Shown here in pieces: positions 1 to 7,481 of a DNA stretch of 64,000 bases. Made by a program: the position numbers and the translations under genes. Position 1 is the stretch's first letter; each line of letters starts with the position of its first letter. Origin of the DNA: Streptomyces sp. SID12488 (lineage in GTDB: Bacteria > Actinomycetota > Actinomycetes > Streptomycetales > Streptomycetaceae); the NCBI RefSeq assembly GCF_010548275.1, contig NZ_JAAGLT010000029.1:1-64000 (forward strand), in the 5' to 3' direction. The notes under the pieces were generated by a model, which did not search any database, was not told the DNA's origin, and was given only the letters and a program-made list of their open reading frames with translations.

Positions 1-309
1 CAGCGCGGCGGCGCCCCAGCAGGCCGTGGCGGGGTGGGCGGCGGGATCACGGCGGGCCCGCACGAGCAGCGGCAGCGCCACGTCGACGGGCAGCGTCAGC
101 GCGGGGGTGGTGCGGCGGCGGACGCCGGCGCCGTGTCGTCGTACGACCGTCAGTTCCGTACGACCGGCGCCCTGATCCGGCAGGCCCGTGTCCCCCTCCG
201 GGTCCCAGAAGGCGATGCGGCCCTCGCGTGGGAGGGGGGCGGGGAGGAAGACGGCCGCGAGGCGCACGGACACGTCCGCCACCGCTGTCGCCGACGTCTC
301 GTGGCTCAT
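1..309 (-). CDS. DEAD/DEAH-box (SNF2-type) helicase, N-terminal fragment
   Basis: The first 103 residues of a gene that runs off the left edge, starting at an ATG on the minus strand at 309. The visible part reads RLAAVFLPAPLPREGRIAFWD, then ELTVVRRHGAGVRRRT and PLLVRARRDPAAHPATACWG. I recognise this as the N-terminal extension of large SNF2-type helicases in Streptomyces, which precedes the motor domain. No Walker motif is inside the window, so the function rests on recall of this N-terminus only. About 115 bases separate it from the next minus-strand gene. Confidence 0.55.
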   Translation of the reverse strand, partial: MSHETSATAVADVSVRLAAVFLPAPLPREGRIAFWDPEGDTGLPDQGAGRTELTVVRRHGAGVRRRTTPALTLPVDVALPLLVRARRDPAAHPATACWGAAAL

Positions 310-423
310 GCGTACGTCACCTCCCGCCCTCGTGCCGTGTCCGTCGAGTCGGACGTCTTCGACTGTACGGGCGGGGTCTGACAATCGGTCCCGGAAACGG
401 GCCGAAGCGCGTCGCGCGGCCGG

Positions 424-1026
424 TCAGGGGGTCGTGCGCGAGACGACGTAGACCATGTAGTGGTCGGCGTTCGATCGCTTCACGACGATGTGCTGTGTGG
501 GTGCCGGGTTCTTCTGCTGGTGGGCGAGCCCCCACCACGGGCCCGGCTCCTTGAACTCCCAGCCGACGATCTTCCGGTCACGGGCGCTGATGGAGAACTG
601 GTCCTTCTTCAGGCTGGTGCGGGGGACGCCGATGGCCTTGAAGAAGTAGTCGAGCCCCGCGTCCGTGGTCATGAACTGGACGTACAGACGGCTGGTACGC
701 CAGTTGTTCGTCTCGTAGTACGCGACGTTCGTCGACAGGATCCCCTCGCCGTCGGCCTGGCGCGGGACGGGCACCTCGTAGATGTGGCGCTGGACCCTGG
801 AGGGCCAGGCCTCGGTGAGACCGCGTGCCGCCCACTTCCGCTCCTTGTCCTTGCCGCTGTCGCGGCTCTGGTTGGCGGAGATCACCAGATAGCCCGCCGG
901 GACACCGATGAGCAGCACGATGATCAGCAGGGTCAGGGCGCGGCGGCGGATCCTGTGGCCGCGCTCCTCGGGCGGGCCGGACGGCTCGTCCGGGGGCATG
1001 GCCTGGCGGGGCAGGGAGGCGGTCAC
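424..1026 (-). CDS. single-pass membrane protein, unknown function
   Basis: A 200-residue protein. A proline/glycine-rich cytoplasmic N-terminus ends in basic residues (RIRRR), then comes one hydrophobic segment at about residues 30-49 and a long soluble, probably extracellular domain. There is no cleavable signal peptide motif, so it is likely an anchored type II protein. The GTG start overlaps the stop codon of the ROK kinase gene by four bases (GTGA), so the two are probably translationally coupled. A longer reading into the kinase gene is possible but would be a shadow. I recognise no family; the soluble domain is rich in aromatic and basic residues (WWGLAHQQKN) and has no Cys pairs. Confidence 0.7.
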   Translation of the reverse strand: MTASLPRQAMPPDEPSGPPEERGHRIRRRALTLLIIVLLIGVPAGYLVISANQSRDSGKDKERKWAARGLTEAWPSRVQRHIYEVPVPRQADGEGILSTNVAYYETNNWRTSRLYVQFMTTDAGLDYFFKAIGVPRTSLKKDQFSISARDRKIVGWEFKEPGPWWGLAHQQKNPAPTQHIVVKRSNADHYMVYVVSRTTP

Positions 1027-2213
1027 AGCGGCCCCTGGGTGGCACGGCGGGTCGTCTCGACGAACTTCTCGTAGCGCTCGTACCTCTCGACGCGGCGCCG
1101 GTTGGCGCGCCGGAAGCGGCGGGCGACCAGCCGGGCGAGGTCGGCGGCGCCCACCATGCCGGCCTCGGGGCCGAGCTGGGCGCGCGCGATACGGGCCTCG
1201 GGGCGGTAGCCGCGGCCGGTGAGGTGGCGGCGGAAGGCCTCCCGGGCGGGGCCGATCAGCAGGTCGTCGGCCGCGGAGACGCCACCGCCGATGACGAAGC
1301 AGGAGGGGTCCAGGGCGGCGGCCAGGTTGGCGATGCCGACGCCGAGCCACTGGCCGATGTCCTGGAGCAGTTCGATGCACATGGCGTCGCCGTCGCGGGC
1401 CAGCTCGGTGATCATCGGACCGGTGATGTCGGCGATGTTGCCCTTGACGTGCTCGATGATGCCGTACGCCACCGGCGAGTCGGCAGCCGCGAGTTCGCGC
1501 GCCTCTCTGACCAGCGCGTTGCCGGAGCTGTACTGCTCCCAGCAGCCGCGGTTGCCGCACGGGCAGCGGTGGCCGCCGGGCACGACCTGCATATGGCCGA
1601 ACTCGCCGGCCACGCCGAACCTGCCGCGCTTGACGTGGCCGTCCTCCAGGATCGCGCCGCCGATGCCGGTGCCTAGCGTGATCATGACGAGGTCGTCCTC
1701 GCCGCGCCCCGCGCCGAAGCGCCATTCGGCCCAGGCGGCGGCGTTGGCGTCGTTGTCGACCAGGACGGGGACGGCGAGGCGGCTGGAGATACGGTCCCTC
1801 AGGGGCTCGTTGCGCCACGACAGGTGGGGCGCGAACAGGATCCGGTTGCGGTCGGCGTCGACCCAGCCGGCCGCGCCGATGCCGACCGCGTGCACGTCGT
1901 GCCGGTCGGAGAGGTCCAGAACCAGCTCGACGATGGTGTCCTCGACGACCTTGGGGCTCTTGGACTTGTCGGGCGTCTCGGTGCGGAGCTTCTCCAGGAT
2001 GTTGCCGTCGGCGTCGACGACTCCCGCCATCACCTTCGTGCCGCCGATGTCGATGCCGACGGTGGGCACGCGGGGGGCGGTGAGGTGGGAACGGCGCTCA
2101 CGCGTGCCGACGGTGCGCAGGGCGGGGGCTCTGCGGGAGCCGATGGGGGCGCTGCCCTCTCGGGCGGAGCCGGCCAGTGCCCTGGGGAGTGCGAGGTCGC
2201 GGTAGCTGCTCAT
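1023..2213 (-). CDS. ROK-family sugar kinase (glucokinase-like)
   Basis: A 396-residue ROK protein. The phosphate-binding DIGGTK is at residues 55-60, the ATP-site motif GTGIGG near 181-186, and the ROK zinc motif CPCGNRGC at 217-224 with the preceding histidine (GGHRC). The kinase fold matches Streptomyces GlkA-type enzymes, which phosphorylate glucose or related sugars with ATP in the cytoplasm. It lacks an N-terminal helix-turn-helix, so it is a kinase rather than a NagC/XylR repressor. About 50 residues precede the DIGGT strand, which is long for the family, so the true start could be further in, but no better ribosome-binding site decides it. It is coupled to the downstream membrane protein by a GTGA overlap, and the GntR regulator lies upstream on the same strand. 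The sugar specificity cannot be read from sequence. Confidence 0.85.
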   Translation of the reverse strand: MSSYRDLALPRALAGSAREGSAPIGSRRAPALRTVGTRERRSHLTAPRVPTVGIDIGGTKVMAGVVDADGNILEKLRTETPDKSKSPKVVEDTIVELVLDLSDRHDVHAVGIGAAGWVDADRNRILFAPHLSWRNEPLRDRISSRLAVPVLVDNDANAAAWAEWRFGAGRGEDDLVMITLGTGIGGAILEDGHVKRGRFGVAGEFGHMQVVPGGHRCPCGNRGCWEQYSSGNALVREARELAAADSPVAYGIIEHVKGNIADITGPMITELARDGDAMCIELLQDIGQWLGVGIANLAAALDPSCFVIGGGVSAADDLLIGPAREAFRRHLTGRGYRPEARIARAQLGPEAGMVGAADLARLVARRFRRANRRRVERYERYEKFVETTRRATQGPL

Positions 2214-2323
2214 CGGGAGTGATTCTGCCTCACCGGCAAGGCGGGTGCGTTGCGGGGGAGCGATGGGGGGTGCGGGTTGGTTGCCGGGTGCGGGTGGAGT
2301 GTGGTTGCTCGCGCAGTTCCCCG

Positions 2324-2373
2324 CGCCCCTAGGGGAGGAAGGGAGGCTGCGCCCCCTTCCTCCCCTAGGGGCG
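2324..2373 (-). terminator. perfect hairpin terminator containing the GntR stop codon
   Basis: Two 20-base arms (2324-2343 and 2354-2373) are perfectly complementary around a 10-base loop. The TAG stop of the GntR gene (2365-2367) lies inside one arm, in the CCCCTAGGGG core. Just outside lies GCGCAGTTCCCCGCGCCCCT, a block I know as a common intergenic repeat in Streptomyces genomes. It would end the GntR transcript before the ROK kinase gene. No U-tract follows, as is usual in this genus. Confidence 0.75.
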
Positions 2374-3129
2374 TACCAGGAGTTGGAACTCGAACGAATA
2401 GCGCGTCGGGCGGTAGGTGTGGGTGCCGAATTCGACTGCGCGGCCCGTGTCGTCGTAGGTCGTGCGTTGCATCGTGAGCAGGGGGGCACCCTCGCGTTCG
2501 GTGAGGCGTTCCGCCTCCTCGGCCAGCGCCCCGCGCGCGCCGATCGACTGGCGGGCACTGTGCAGGGTGATTCCGGCGGCGCGCATCAGCCGGTACAGGC
2601 CGGTGGCCTCCAGCTGGCCGGTGGCCAGGTCGAACAGGCCGGGCGGGAGATAGTTGCAGAGGTACGCCATCGGCTCGCCGTGCGACAGCCGCAGCCGTTC
2701 CACGCGGTGTACGTCGCTGCCCTCGGCCACGTTGAGTGCGGCGGCGACCTCGGCGGAGGCCGGCACGACGGTGTTGACGAGGACCTTGGTCGCGGGGCGC
2801 TGGCCCGCCGCCTCCAGGTCGTCGTACAGGCTGCTCAGTTCCAGCGGCCTCTTGACCTGGCTGTGCACGACCTGGGTGCCGACACCCCGGCGGCGTACGA
2901 GCAGCCCCTTGTCCACGAGGGACTGGATGGCCTGGCGCACCGTGGGGCGGGACAGGCCGAGCCGCCCGGCCAGCTCTATCTCGTTGCCCAGCAGACTGCC
3001 GGGGGTGAGTGCTCCGTGCTCGATCGCGGCTTCGAGCTGCTGGGACAGCTGGAAGTAGAGCGGTACCGGACTGCTCCGGTCCACCCTGAGTTCCAGTGGC
3101 ACTTGCGGACCCACATCTGGTTTCGGCAC
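2365..3129 (-). CDS. GntR-family (HutC-type) transcriptional regulator
   Basis: A 254-residue regulator. The N-terminal winged helix-turn-helix covers about residues 10-80 (PLYFQLSQQLEAAIEHG, then LSRPTVRQAIQSLVDKGLL). The C-terminal effector domain of the UTRA/HutC type runs from about residue 95 to the end and closes with SFEFQLLVRP. The GTG start at 3129 gives MPKPDVGPQVPLELRVDRSS, an N-terminus I know from Streptomyces orthologues. It is transcribed away from the Gfo/Idh/MocA dehydrogenase, with 103 bases between the two starts, so it probably controls that gene and perhaps its own promoter. The effector is probably a sugar, polyol or their phosphate; that is inference from the neighbour. 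Confidence 0.88.
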   Translation of the reverse strand: MPKPDVGPQVPLELRVDRSSPVPLYFQLSQQLEAAIEHGALTPGSLLGNEIELAGRLGLSRPTVRQAIQSLVDKGLLVRRRGVGTQVVHSQVKRPLELSSLYDDLEAAGQRPATKVLVNTVVPASAEVAAALNVAEGSDVHRVERLRLSHGEPMAYLCNYLPPGLFDLATGQLEATGLYRLMRAAGITLHSARQSIGARGALAEEAERLTEREGAPLLTMQRTTYDDTGRAVEFGTHTYRPTRYSFEFQLLVRP

Positions 3130-3179
3130 GGCCCGAGCGTAGCTCCGGGGACTGTTGACGGGAAGTCGTGTAGTTCGGT

Positions 3180-3225
3180 TGTCCGGACATACGCATTGAC
3201 AGCGCGCCTGGTCGGACCCCAGTTT
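3180..3225 (+). promoter_or_regulatory. operator palindrome and promoter of the Gfo/Idh/MocA gene
   Basis: A 10-base palindrome, TGTCCGGACA (3180-3189), lies in the divergent region just upstream of a consensus -35 box TTGACA (3196-3201). The best -10 match 18 bases on is CAGTTT (3220-3225). Transcription would then begin at about the ATG at 3233, which has no Shine-Dalgarno sequence, so the mRNA may be leaderless. The palindrome is a candidate site for the divergent GntR protein. Both assignments are by eye. Confidence 0.4.
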
Positions 3226-3232
3226 GGTTCTC

Positions 3233-4246
3233 ATGCGCATCGGAGTCATCGGGACGGGCCGCATCGGTACATTCCACGCGAAGACCCTCAGCCGCCACCG
3301 CGAGGTAGGGGGCTCCCTCATCGTCACGGACGCGGACAGCGGGCGGGCACAGGATCTCGCGCACCGCTTAGGAGCCACGGCCGCACCAGGTGTCGACGAG
3401 ATCTTCACCTGGGGCGTGGACGCCGTGGTGATCACCGCCGCCACCTCGGCCCACGCCGAACTGATCGGTCGGGCAGCACGCTCGGGTCTCCCGGTGTTCT
3501 GCGAAAAGCCCATAGCACTCGATCTGCCCGCGACCCTGGCCGCGATCGCCGAGGTGGAGGCCGCCGGCACCATCCTGCAGATGGGCTTCCAGCGCCGCTT
3601 CGACACCGGCTACACGGGCGCCCGCGAGGCCGTGCGGTCCGGGAAGCTCGGCCGTCTGCACACCGTCCGCACCATGTCGTCGGACCAGACGCCGCCGGCG
3701 CCCGAGTATCTGCCGCTGTCCGGCGGGCTGTACCGGGACACCCTGATCCACGACTTCGACATCCTGCGCTGGGTGACGGGGCACGAGATCGTCGAGGTGT
3801 ACGCGACCGGGTCTGACGCCGGGCCCTCGATGTTCCGCGACGCGGGCGACATCGACACGGCCGCCGCGGTCCTCACCCTGGACGACGGCACCCTCGCCAC
3901 GGCGACGGCGACGCGTATGAACGGCGCGGGCTACGACGTCCGCATGGAGCTGGCCGGGGAGCTGGACCAGATCTGCGTCGGCCTGGACGACCGTACGCCC
4001 ATCGCGTCCACCGAACCGACCGGACCGCCGGCGGCGAGCAAGCCGTGGACCGGCTTCCTGGAGCGCTTCGGCCCCGCCTACGAGGACGAGCTGTCAGCCT
4101 TCGTCGAGGTGGTGCGCGGCGAACGCGCCAACCCCTGCGACGGCCGCGAGGCACTCCAGGCCCTGCGCGTCGCCGAGGCCTGCGAACTGTCCAGACGCGA
4201 ACGCAGACCCGTACACCTCGCGGAGATCCAGGGCGGGTGGAGCTGA
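3233..4246 (+). CDS. Gfo/Idh/MocA-family oxidoreductase (inositol 2-dehydrogenase-like)
   Basis: A 337-residue NAD(P)-dependent dehydrogenase. The Rossmann motif GTGRIGTFHA begins at residue 7, the family signature EKP is in PVFCEKPIALDL, and the catalytic-domain motif GGLYRDTLIHDFD carries the Asp and His pair used by myo-inositol dehydrogenases. Length and motifs match IolG-like enzymes, which oxidise a cyclic polyol or sugar at one carbon. An ATG at 3233 is preferred to the upstream TTG because MRIGVIGTG starts the Rossmann strand directly. The gene is divergent from the GntR regulator. No other inositol catabolic genes are nearby, so the substrate is uncertain. Confidence 0.85.
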   Translation: MRIGVIGTGRIGTFHAKTLSRHREVGGSLIVTDADSGRAQDLAHRLGATAAPGVDEIFTWGVDAVVITAATSAHAELIGRAARSGLPVFCEKPIALDLPATLAAIAEVEAAGTILQMGFQRRFDTGYTGAREAVRSGKLGRLHTVRTMSSDQTPPAPEYLPLSGGLYRDTLIHDFDILRWVTGHEIVEVYATGSDAGPSMFRDAGDIDTAAAVLTLDDGTLATATATRMNGAGYDVRMELAGELDQICVGLDDRTPIASTEPTGPPAASKPWTGFLERFGPAYEDELSAFVEVVRGERANPCDGREALQALRVAEACELSRRERRPVHLAEIQGGWS

Positions 4247-4271
4247 GACCGGGAGAGCGGCAGCGGGCGAA

Positions 4272-4337
4272 CGTCCCGTTCCCGGGCGTTCGCGGCCGGC
4301 CGGGCGTCCCGTTTCCCGGGCGTTCCGGGCCGGCCGG
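4272..4337. repeat. two tandem copies of a ~33-bp GC-rich repeat
   Basis: A segment beginning CGTCCCGTTCCCGGGCGTTC and ending GGCCGGCCGG occurs twice in direct succession (4272-4304 and 4305-4337), with a one-base difference in the C-run and one in the middle. The second copy abuts the P450 stop codon. It fills the gap between two convergent genes and could fold, so a terminator role is possible. Confidence 0.7.
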
Positions 4338-5522
4338 CTACCACCGCACCGGCAGGCTGCGCACCCCGCGCATCAGCATCCCCGGGAGCCAGTCGCCGGG
4401 TGGGCCGGCCAGGGCCAGGCCGGGGGCGCGGTCCAGCAGGGTGCGTATCGCCGTGCGTGCTTCGATGCGGGCCAGTGGGGCGCCCAGGCAGTAGTGGAGG
4501 CCGTGGCCGAAGGCGAGATGGCCCCGGGTGTCGCGGTGGATGTCGAACCGGTCCGGGGCCGGATAACGGCTCCCGTCGCGGTCGGCCGCGCTGAGGCCGA
4601 CCATCACCGGATCGCCCTTGGCGACGGCAGTGCCGGCGATCTCCAGGGGTTCGGCGGCGAAGCGGAACGTCGCGTTCTCCACCGGTCCCTCGTAGCGCAG
4701 CATCTCCTCCACCGCGCCGTCGAGGAGGGTCATGTCGGCGCGCAGTTCGGCGAGTTGGGCGGTATGGGTGAGCAGGGCGTGGACGCCGCCGGTGATCAGG
4801 TTGACGGTCGTCTCGTGGCCCGCGATCAGCAGGATGAAGGCCATGCCGCGCAGTTCCTCGGGAGACAGCCGGTCGCCGTCCTCGGCGGTCGTGCGGATCA
4901 GGTCGCCGAGCAGGTCGTCGCTCGGCCCGGCGCACCTCTTGTCCTCGATCAGATCGGTGAGATAGGCGGCCAGCTGGGCGAACGCCTCGTACTCGCTCTC
5001 CGCGCCGGTGGGCGCGACGGCCTCCGAGGACAGTTTCCGGAAGGCCGTACGGTCGATCTCGGGCACGCCGAGCAGTTCGCAGATCACCGTCAGGGGCAGC
5101 GGGTACGCGAACGACTCCACCAGGTCGGCACGGCCGTGCGGGAGCATCGCGTCGAGGAGTTCGTCGGTGATCTCCTGGATTCTCGGCCGGAGGGACTCCA
5201 CGCGGCGTGCGGTGAAGGCGCGGGAGATCAGGGCGCGCAGGCGGGTGTGCTGCGGCGGGTCGGCGATCAGGAGGTACTTGCCGATCAGCTCCTCGTCCAG
5301 GAACGACTTTCCGATCTTGGCCGGGTCTTTGGAAAGCCGTGGGTCGGCGAGCGCCGCGCGTGCCTCCTCATGGCCGACGACGAGCCAGGTGACGTGGTGC
5401 GCGTCCGGGTGCGGCAGCCGCACGCGGTGCACGGGGCCGCGGGCGCGCAGACGGGCGTACACCGGATGCGGGTCCGTCCTGAACCCGTCGCCGAACTCCC
5501 CCAGATCGAGCACTTCCCCCAT
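4338..5522 (-). CDS. cytochrome P450
   Basis: A 394-residue soluble class I bacterial P450. The I-helix oxygen-activation motif AGHETT, the K-helix ExxR motif in EEMLRYEGPVEN, and the haem loop FGHGLHYCLG with the Cys ligand at about residue 345 are all intact. The overall pattern resembles the CYP105/CYP107-like macrolide and xenobiotic hydroxylases of Streptomyces. GAGGGGG touches an upstream ATG at 5528 directly but stands six bases from the ATG at 5522, so 5522 is the better start. No ferredoxin or ferredoxin reductase gene is adjacent. It lies 95 bases downstream of the response regulator gene on the same strand. The substrate is unknown. Confidence 0.92.
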   Translation of the reverse strand: MGEVLDLGEFGDGFRTDPHPVYARLRARGPVHRVRLPHPDAHHVTWLVVGHEEARAALADPRLSKDPAKIGKSFLDEELIGKYLLIADPPQHTRLRALISRAFTARRVESLRPRIQEITDELLDAMLPHGRADLVESFAYPLPLTVICELLGVPEIDRTAFRKLSSEAVAPTGAESEYEAFAQLAAYLTDLIEDKRCAGPSDDLLGDLIRTTAEDGDRLSPEELRGMAFILLIAGHETTVNLITGGVHALLTHTAQLAELRADMTLLDGAVEEMLRYEGPVENATFRFAAEPLEIAGTAVAKGDPVMVGLSAADRDGSRYPAPDRFDIHRDTRGHLAFGHGLHYCLGAPLARIEARTAIRTLLDRAPGLALAGPPGDWLPGMLMRGVRSLPVRW

Positions 5523-5617
5523 GACCATCCCCCTCGCCGGCCGGATTCGACAGGCGCCCCCTCGGCCGCCGCCCTCACAACTGGTGCCGCTGCCAGGGGA
5601 ACGTGTGCCGTCGGCCG

Positions 5618-6298
5618 CTAGTGCCCGTCCTGCCCGTCCTCTTCCAGGAGTCCGGCGTCGTACGCCAACAGGGCGATCTGCACTCGGTTGTTGAGGCCGA
5701 GCTTGGCGAGGATGCGGGAGACGTGTGTCTTGACGGTGGCGACGCTCATGAACAGGGCGCCGGCGATGTCGGCGTTCGACCTGCCCTGGCCGACGGCGAC
5801 CGCGACCTCGCGTTCCCGGTCGTTCAGCGCGCCGATCCGCTCCCTGGCGCCGGCCCGCCGGGTGTCGGCCGTGCCGCCCGCCGCGTGGGCCATCAACTGG
5901 CGGGTCACGGCGGGCGACAGGACGGGGTCGCCGGCCGCGACCCTGCGTACCGCGGCGAGGATCTCGGCGGGCGGGGTGTCCTTGAGGACGAAGCCGGCGG
6001 CGCCCGCGCGCAGGGCACGCAGTACCTGGTCGTCGGCGTGGAAGGTGGTGAGGACCACGACCTGCGGGGCGTCCTTGAGGGCCCGCAGGCGTTCGGTGGC
6101 GACAAGGCCGTCCATCGTCGGCATCCGGATGTCCATGAGCACGACGTCCGGGCCGGTACGGCCGACGAGCGCCTCGACCTCGCTGCCGTCGGCCGCCTCG
6201 CCGACGATCTCGATGTCGTCGGCGCCGCCCATCATGAAGGAAAGGCCTGCCCGTACCAGGGGGTCGTCGTCGACGAGGAGCAGTCTGATCACGGTCAT
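5618..6298 (-). CDS. NarL/FixJ-family response regulator
   Basis: A 226-residue regulator. The receiver domain (about 1-125) has the acidic pair VDDDP, the phosphorylatable Asp56 in LMDIRMP, the conserved Thr in VVLTTF and the Lys in FVLKDTPP. The C-terminal LuxR-type helix-turn-helix (about 155-218) contains LNDREREVAVAVGQG and VATVKTHVSRILAKL. Its likely partner is the histidine kinase at 7482-8840 on the same strand, but the aldo/keto reductase gene lies between them on the other strand. A P450 gene follows downstream, so that enzyme is a candidate target or passenger. Confidence 0.9.
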   Translation of the reverse strand: MTVIRLLLVDDDPLVRAGLSFMMGGADDIEIVGEAADGSEVEALVGRTGPDVVLMDIRMPTMDGLVATERLRALKDAPQVVVLTTFHADDQVLRALRAGAAGFVLKDTPPAEILAAVRRVAAGDPVLSPAVTRQLMAHAAGGTADTRRAGARERIGALNDREREVAVAVGQGRSNADIAGALFMSVATVKTHVSRILAKLGLNNRVQIALLAYDAGLLEEDGQDGH

Positions 6299-6393
6299 GG
6301 CCCTACGTAACCACGGTTGCGCGGTGCCCGGACGTACATGGGTGGCGCGGGCTACATTGCCGACCTGAACACCCGTGAGACGAGGGGACCTTC

Positions 6394-7428
6394 GTGCGCT
6401 ACCGACTGCTGGGCCGGACCGGTTTACGTGTCTCCGAGCTCTTCCTGGGGGCCATGACCTTCGGCGACCAGGGCGGGGTGGGGGCACCCAAGGGGGAGTG
6501 CGCGCGCATCCTCGACGCGTACGAGGACGCGGGCGGGAACGTCGTCGACACCGCGATCAACTACCGCGGTGGTGCGAGCGAGACGATGCTGGGCGAACTC
6601 CTCAGGGGGCGGCGCGACCGGCTCGTGCTGTCCACGAAGTACACGATCTCGCGCGACGGCGCCGACCCCAACGCCGCCGGCAACCACCGCAAGAACCTCG
6701 CGCTGTCCCTGGAGACGAGCCTGCGCCGGCTCGGCACGGACTACGTCGACGTGTACTGGGTGCACATCTGGGACCGCGCCACGCCCGTCGAGGAGACCAT
6801 GCGCGCCCTCGACGACGCGGTGCGCTCCGGGAAGGTGCTGTACGTCGGTATCTCGGACGCCCCGGCCTGGGTGGTGTCCCGGGCCAACACGCTGGCGGAG
6901 TGGCGGGGCTGGTCGCAGTTCGCCGCGCTCCAGGTGCCGTACAGCCTGCTCAACCGGGACATCGAGCGCGAACTGCTGCCGATGGCCGAGGCGTTCGGGA
7001 TGTCGGTGGCGGCCTGGAGTCCACTGCAGAACGGCATTCTGTCCGGCAAGTACACACGCGCGCGGGGCATCGCCCCCGACGAGTCCGTACGGCTGTCCGC
7101 GGACGCGATCGACGAGCGCGAGCACGCGGTGGCGCGGGCGGTGCAGTCGGCGGCGGACGAACTCGGCGCGTCCCCCGCGCAGGTGGCGATCGCGTGGACC
7201 ATGGCGCACTCCCCCGCCGTGCACCCGATCGTCGGCGCGCGACGGGTCGAGCAGCTCACGGACAACCTCGGCGCGGCCGAACTGACGCTCCCCGCCGACC
7301 TGGTGGCGACGCTGGACGAGACCACCGGATTCCGGCCGGGCTTCCCTACCGAGTTCATCGAGGAGACCTCGGCCTGGGTGTACGGGGAGGCGGGACAACG
7401 GGTGGTGCCGCGCACGGTGCGCGCCTGA
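6394..7428 (+). CDS. aldo/keto reductase
   Basis: A 344-residue NADPH-dependent reductase of the (beta/alpha)8 barrel family. The family features are present: the N-terminal RLLGRTGLRVSELFLGAMTFG, the catalytic Asp/Tyr region VVDTAINYRGGASE, the Lys in LVLSTKYTIS and the His in VYWVHIWD. The C-terminal cofactor segment is IVGARRVEQLTDNL. It reduces aldehydes or ketones to alcohols; the physiological substrate is unknown. The GTG start at 6394 has a Shine-Dalgarno GAGGGG about ten bases upstream. It sits alone on the plus strand between the two genes of a two-component system, whose output may include it. Confidence 0.92.
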   Translation: MRYRLLGRTGLRVSELFLGAMTFGDQGGVGAPKGECARILDAYEDAGGNVVDTAINYRGGASETMLGELLRGRRDRLVLSTKYTISRDGADPNAAGNHRKNLALSLETSLRRLGTDYVDVYWVHIWDRATPVEETMRALDDAVRSGKVLYVGISDAPAWVVSRANTLAEWRGWSQFAALQVPYSLLNRDIERELLPMAEAFGMSVAAWSPLQNGILSGKYTRARGIAPDESVRLSADAIDEREHAVARAVQSAADELGASPAQVAIAWTMAHSPAVHPIVGARRVEQLTDNLGAAELTLPADLVATLDETTGFRPGFPTEFIEETSAWVYGEAGQRVVPRTVRA

Positions 7429-7481
7429 AGACGCCCTCCTGTTCAAAGAGGTGCCGTTTTCAGGATGTGAGATCGGTGCCG

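Noticed and set aside
2245..3816. A 523-codon plus-strand frame across the GntR gene.
   Set aside because: It is antisense to a clear GntR protein and crosses both the terminator hairpin and the divergent promoter.
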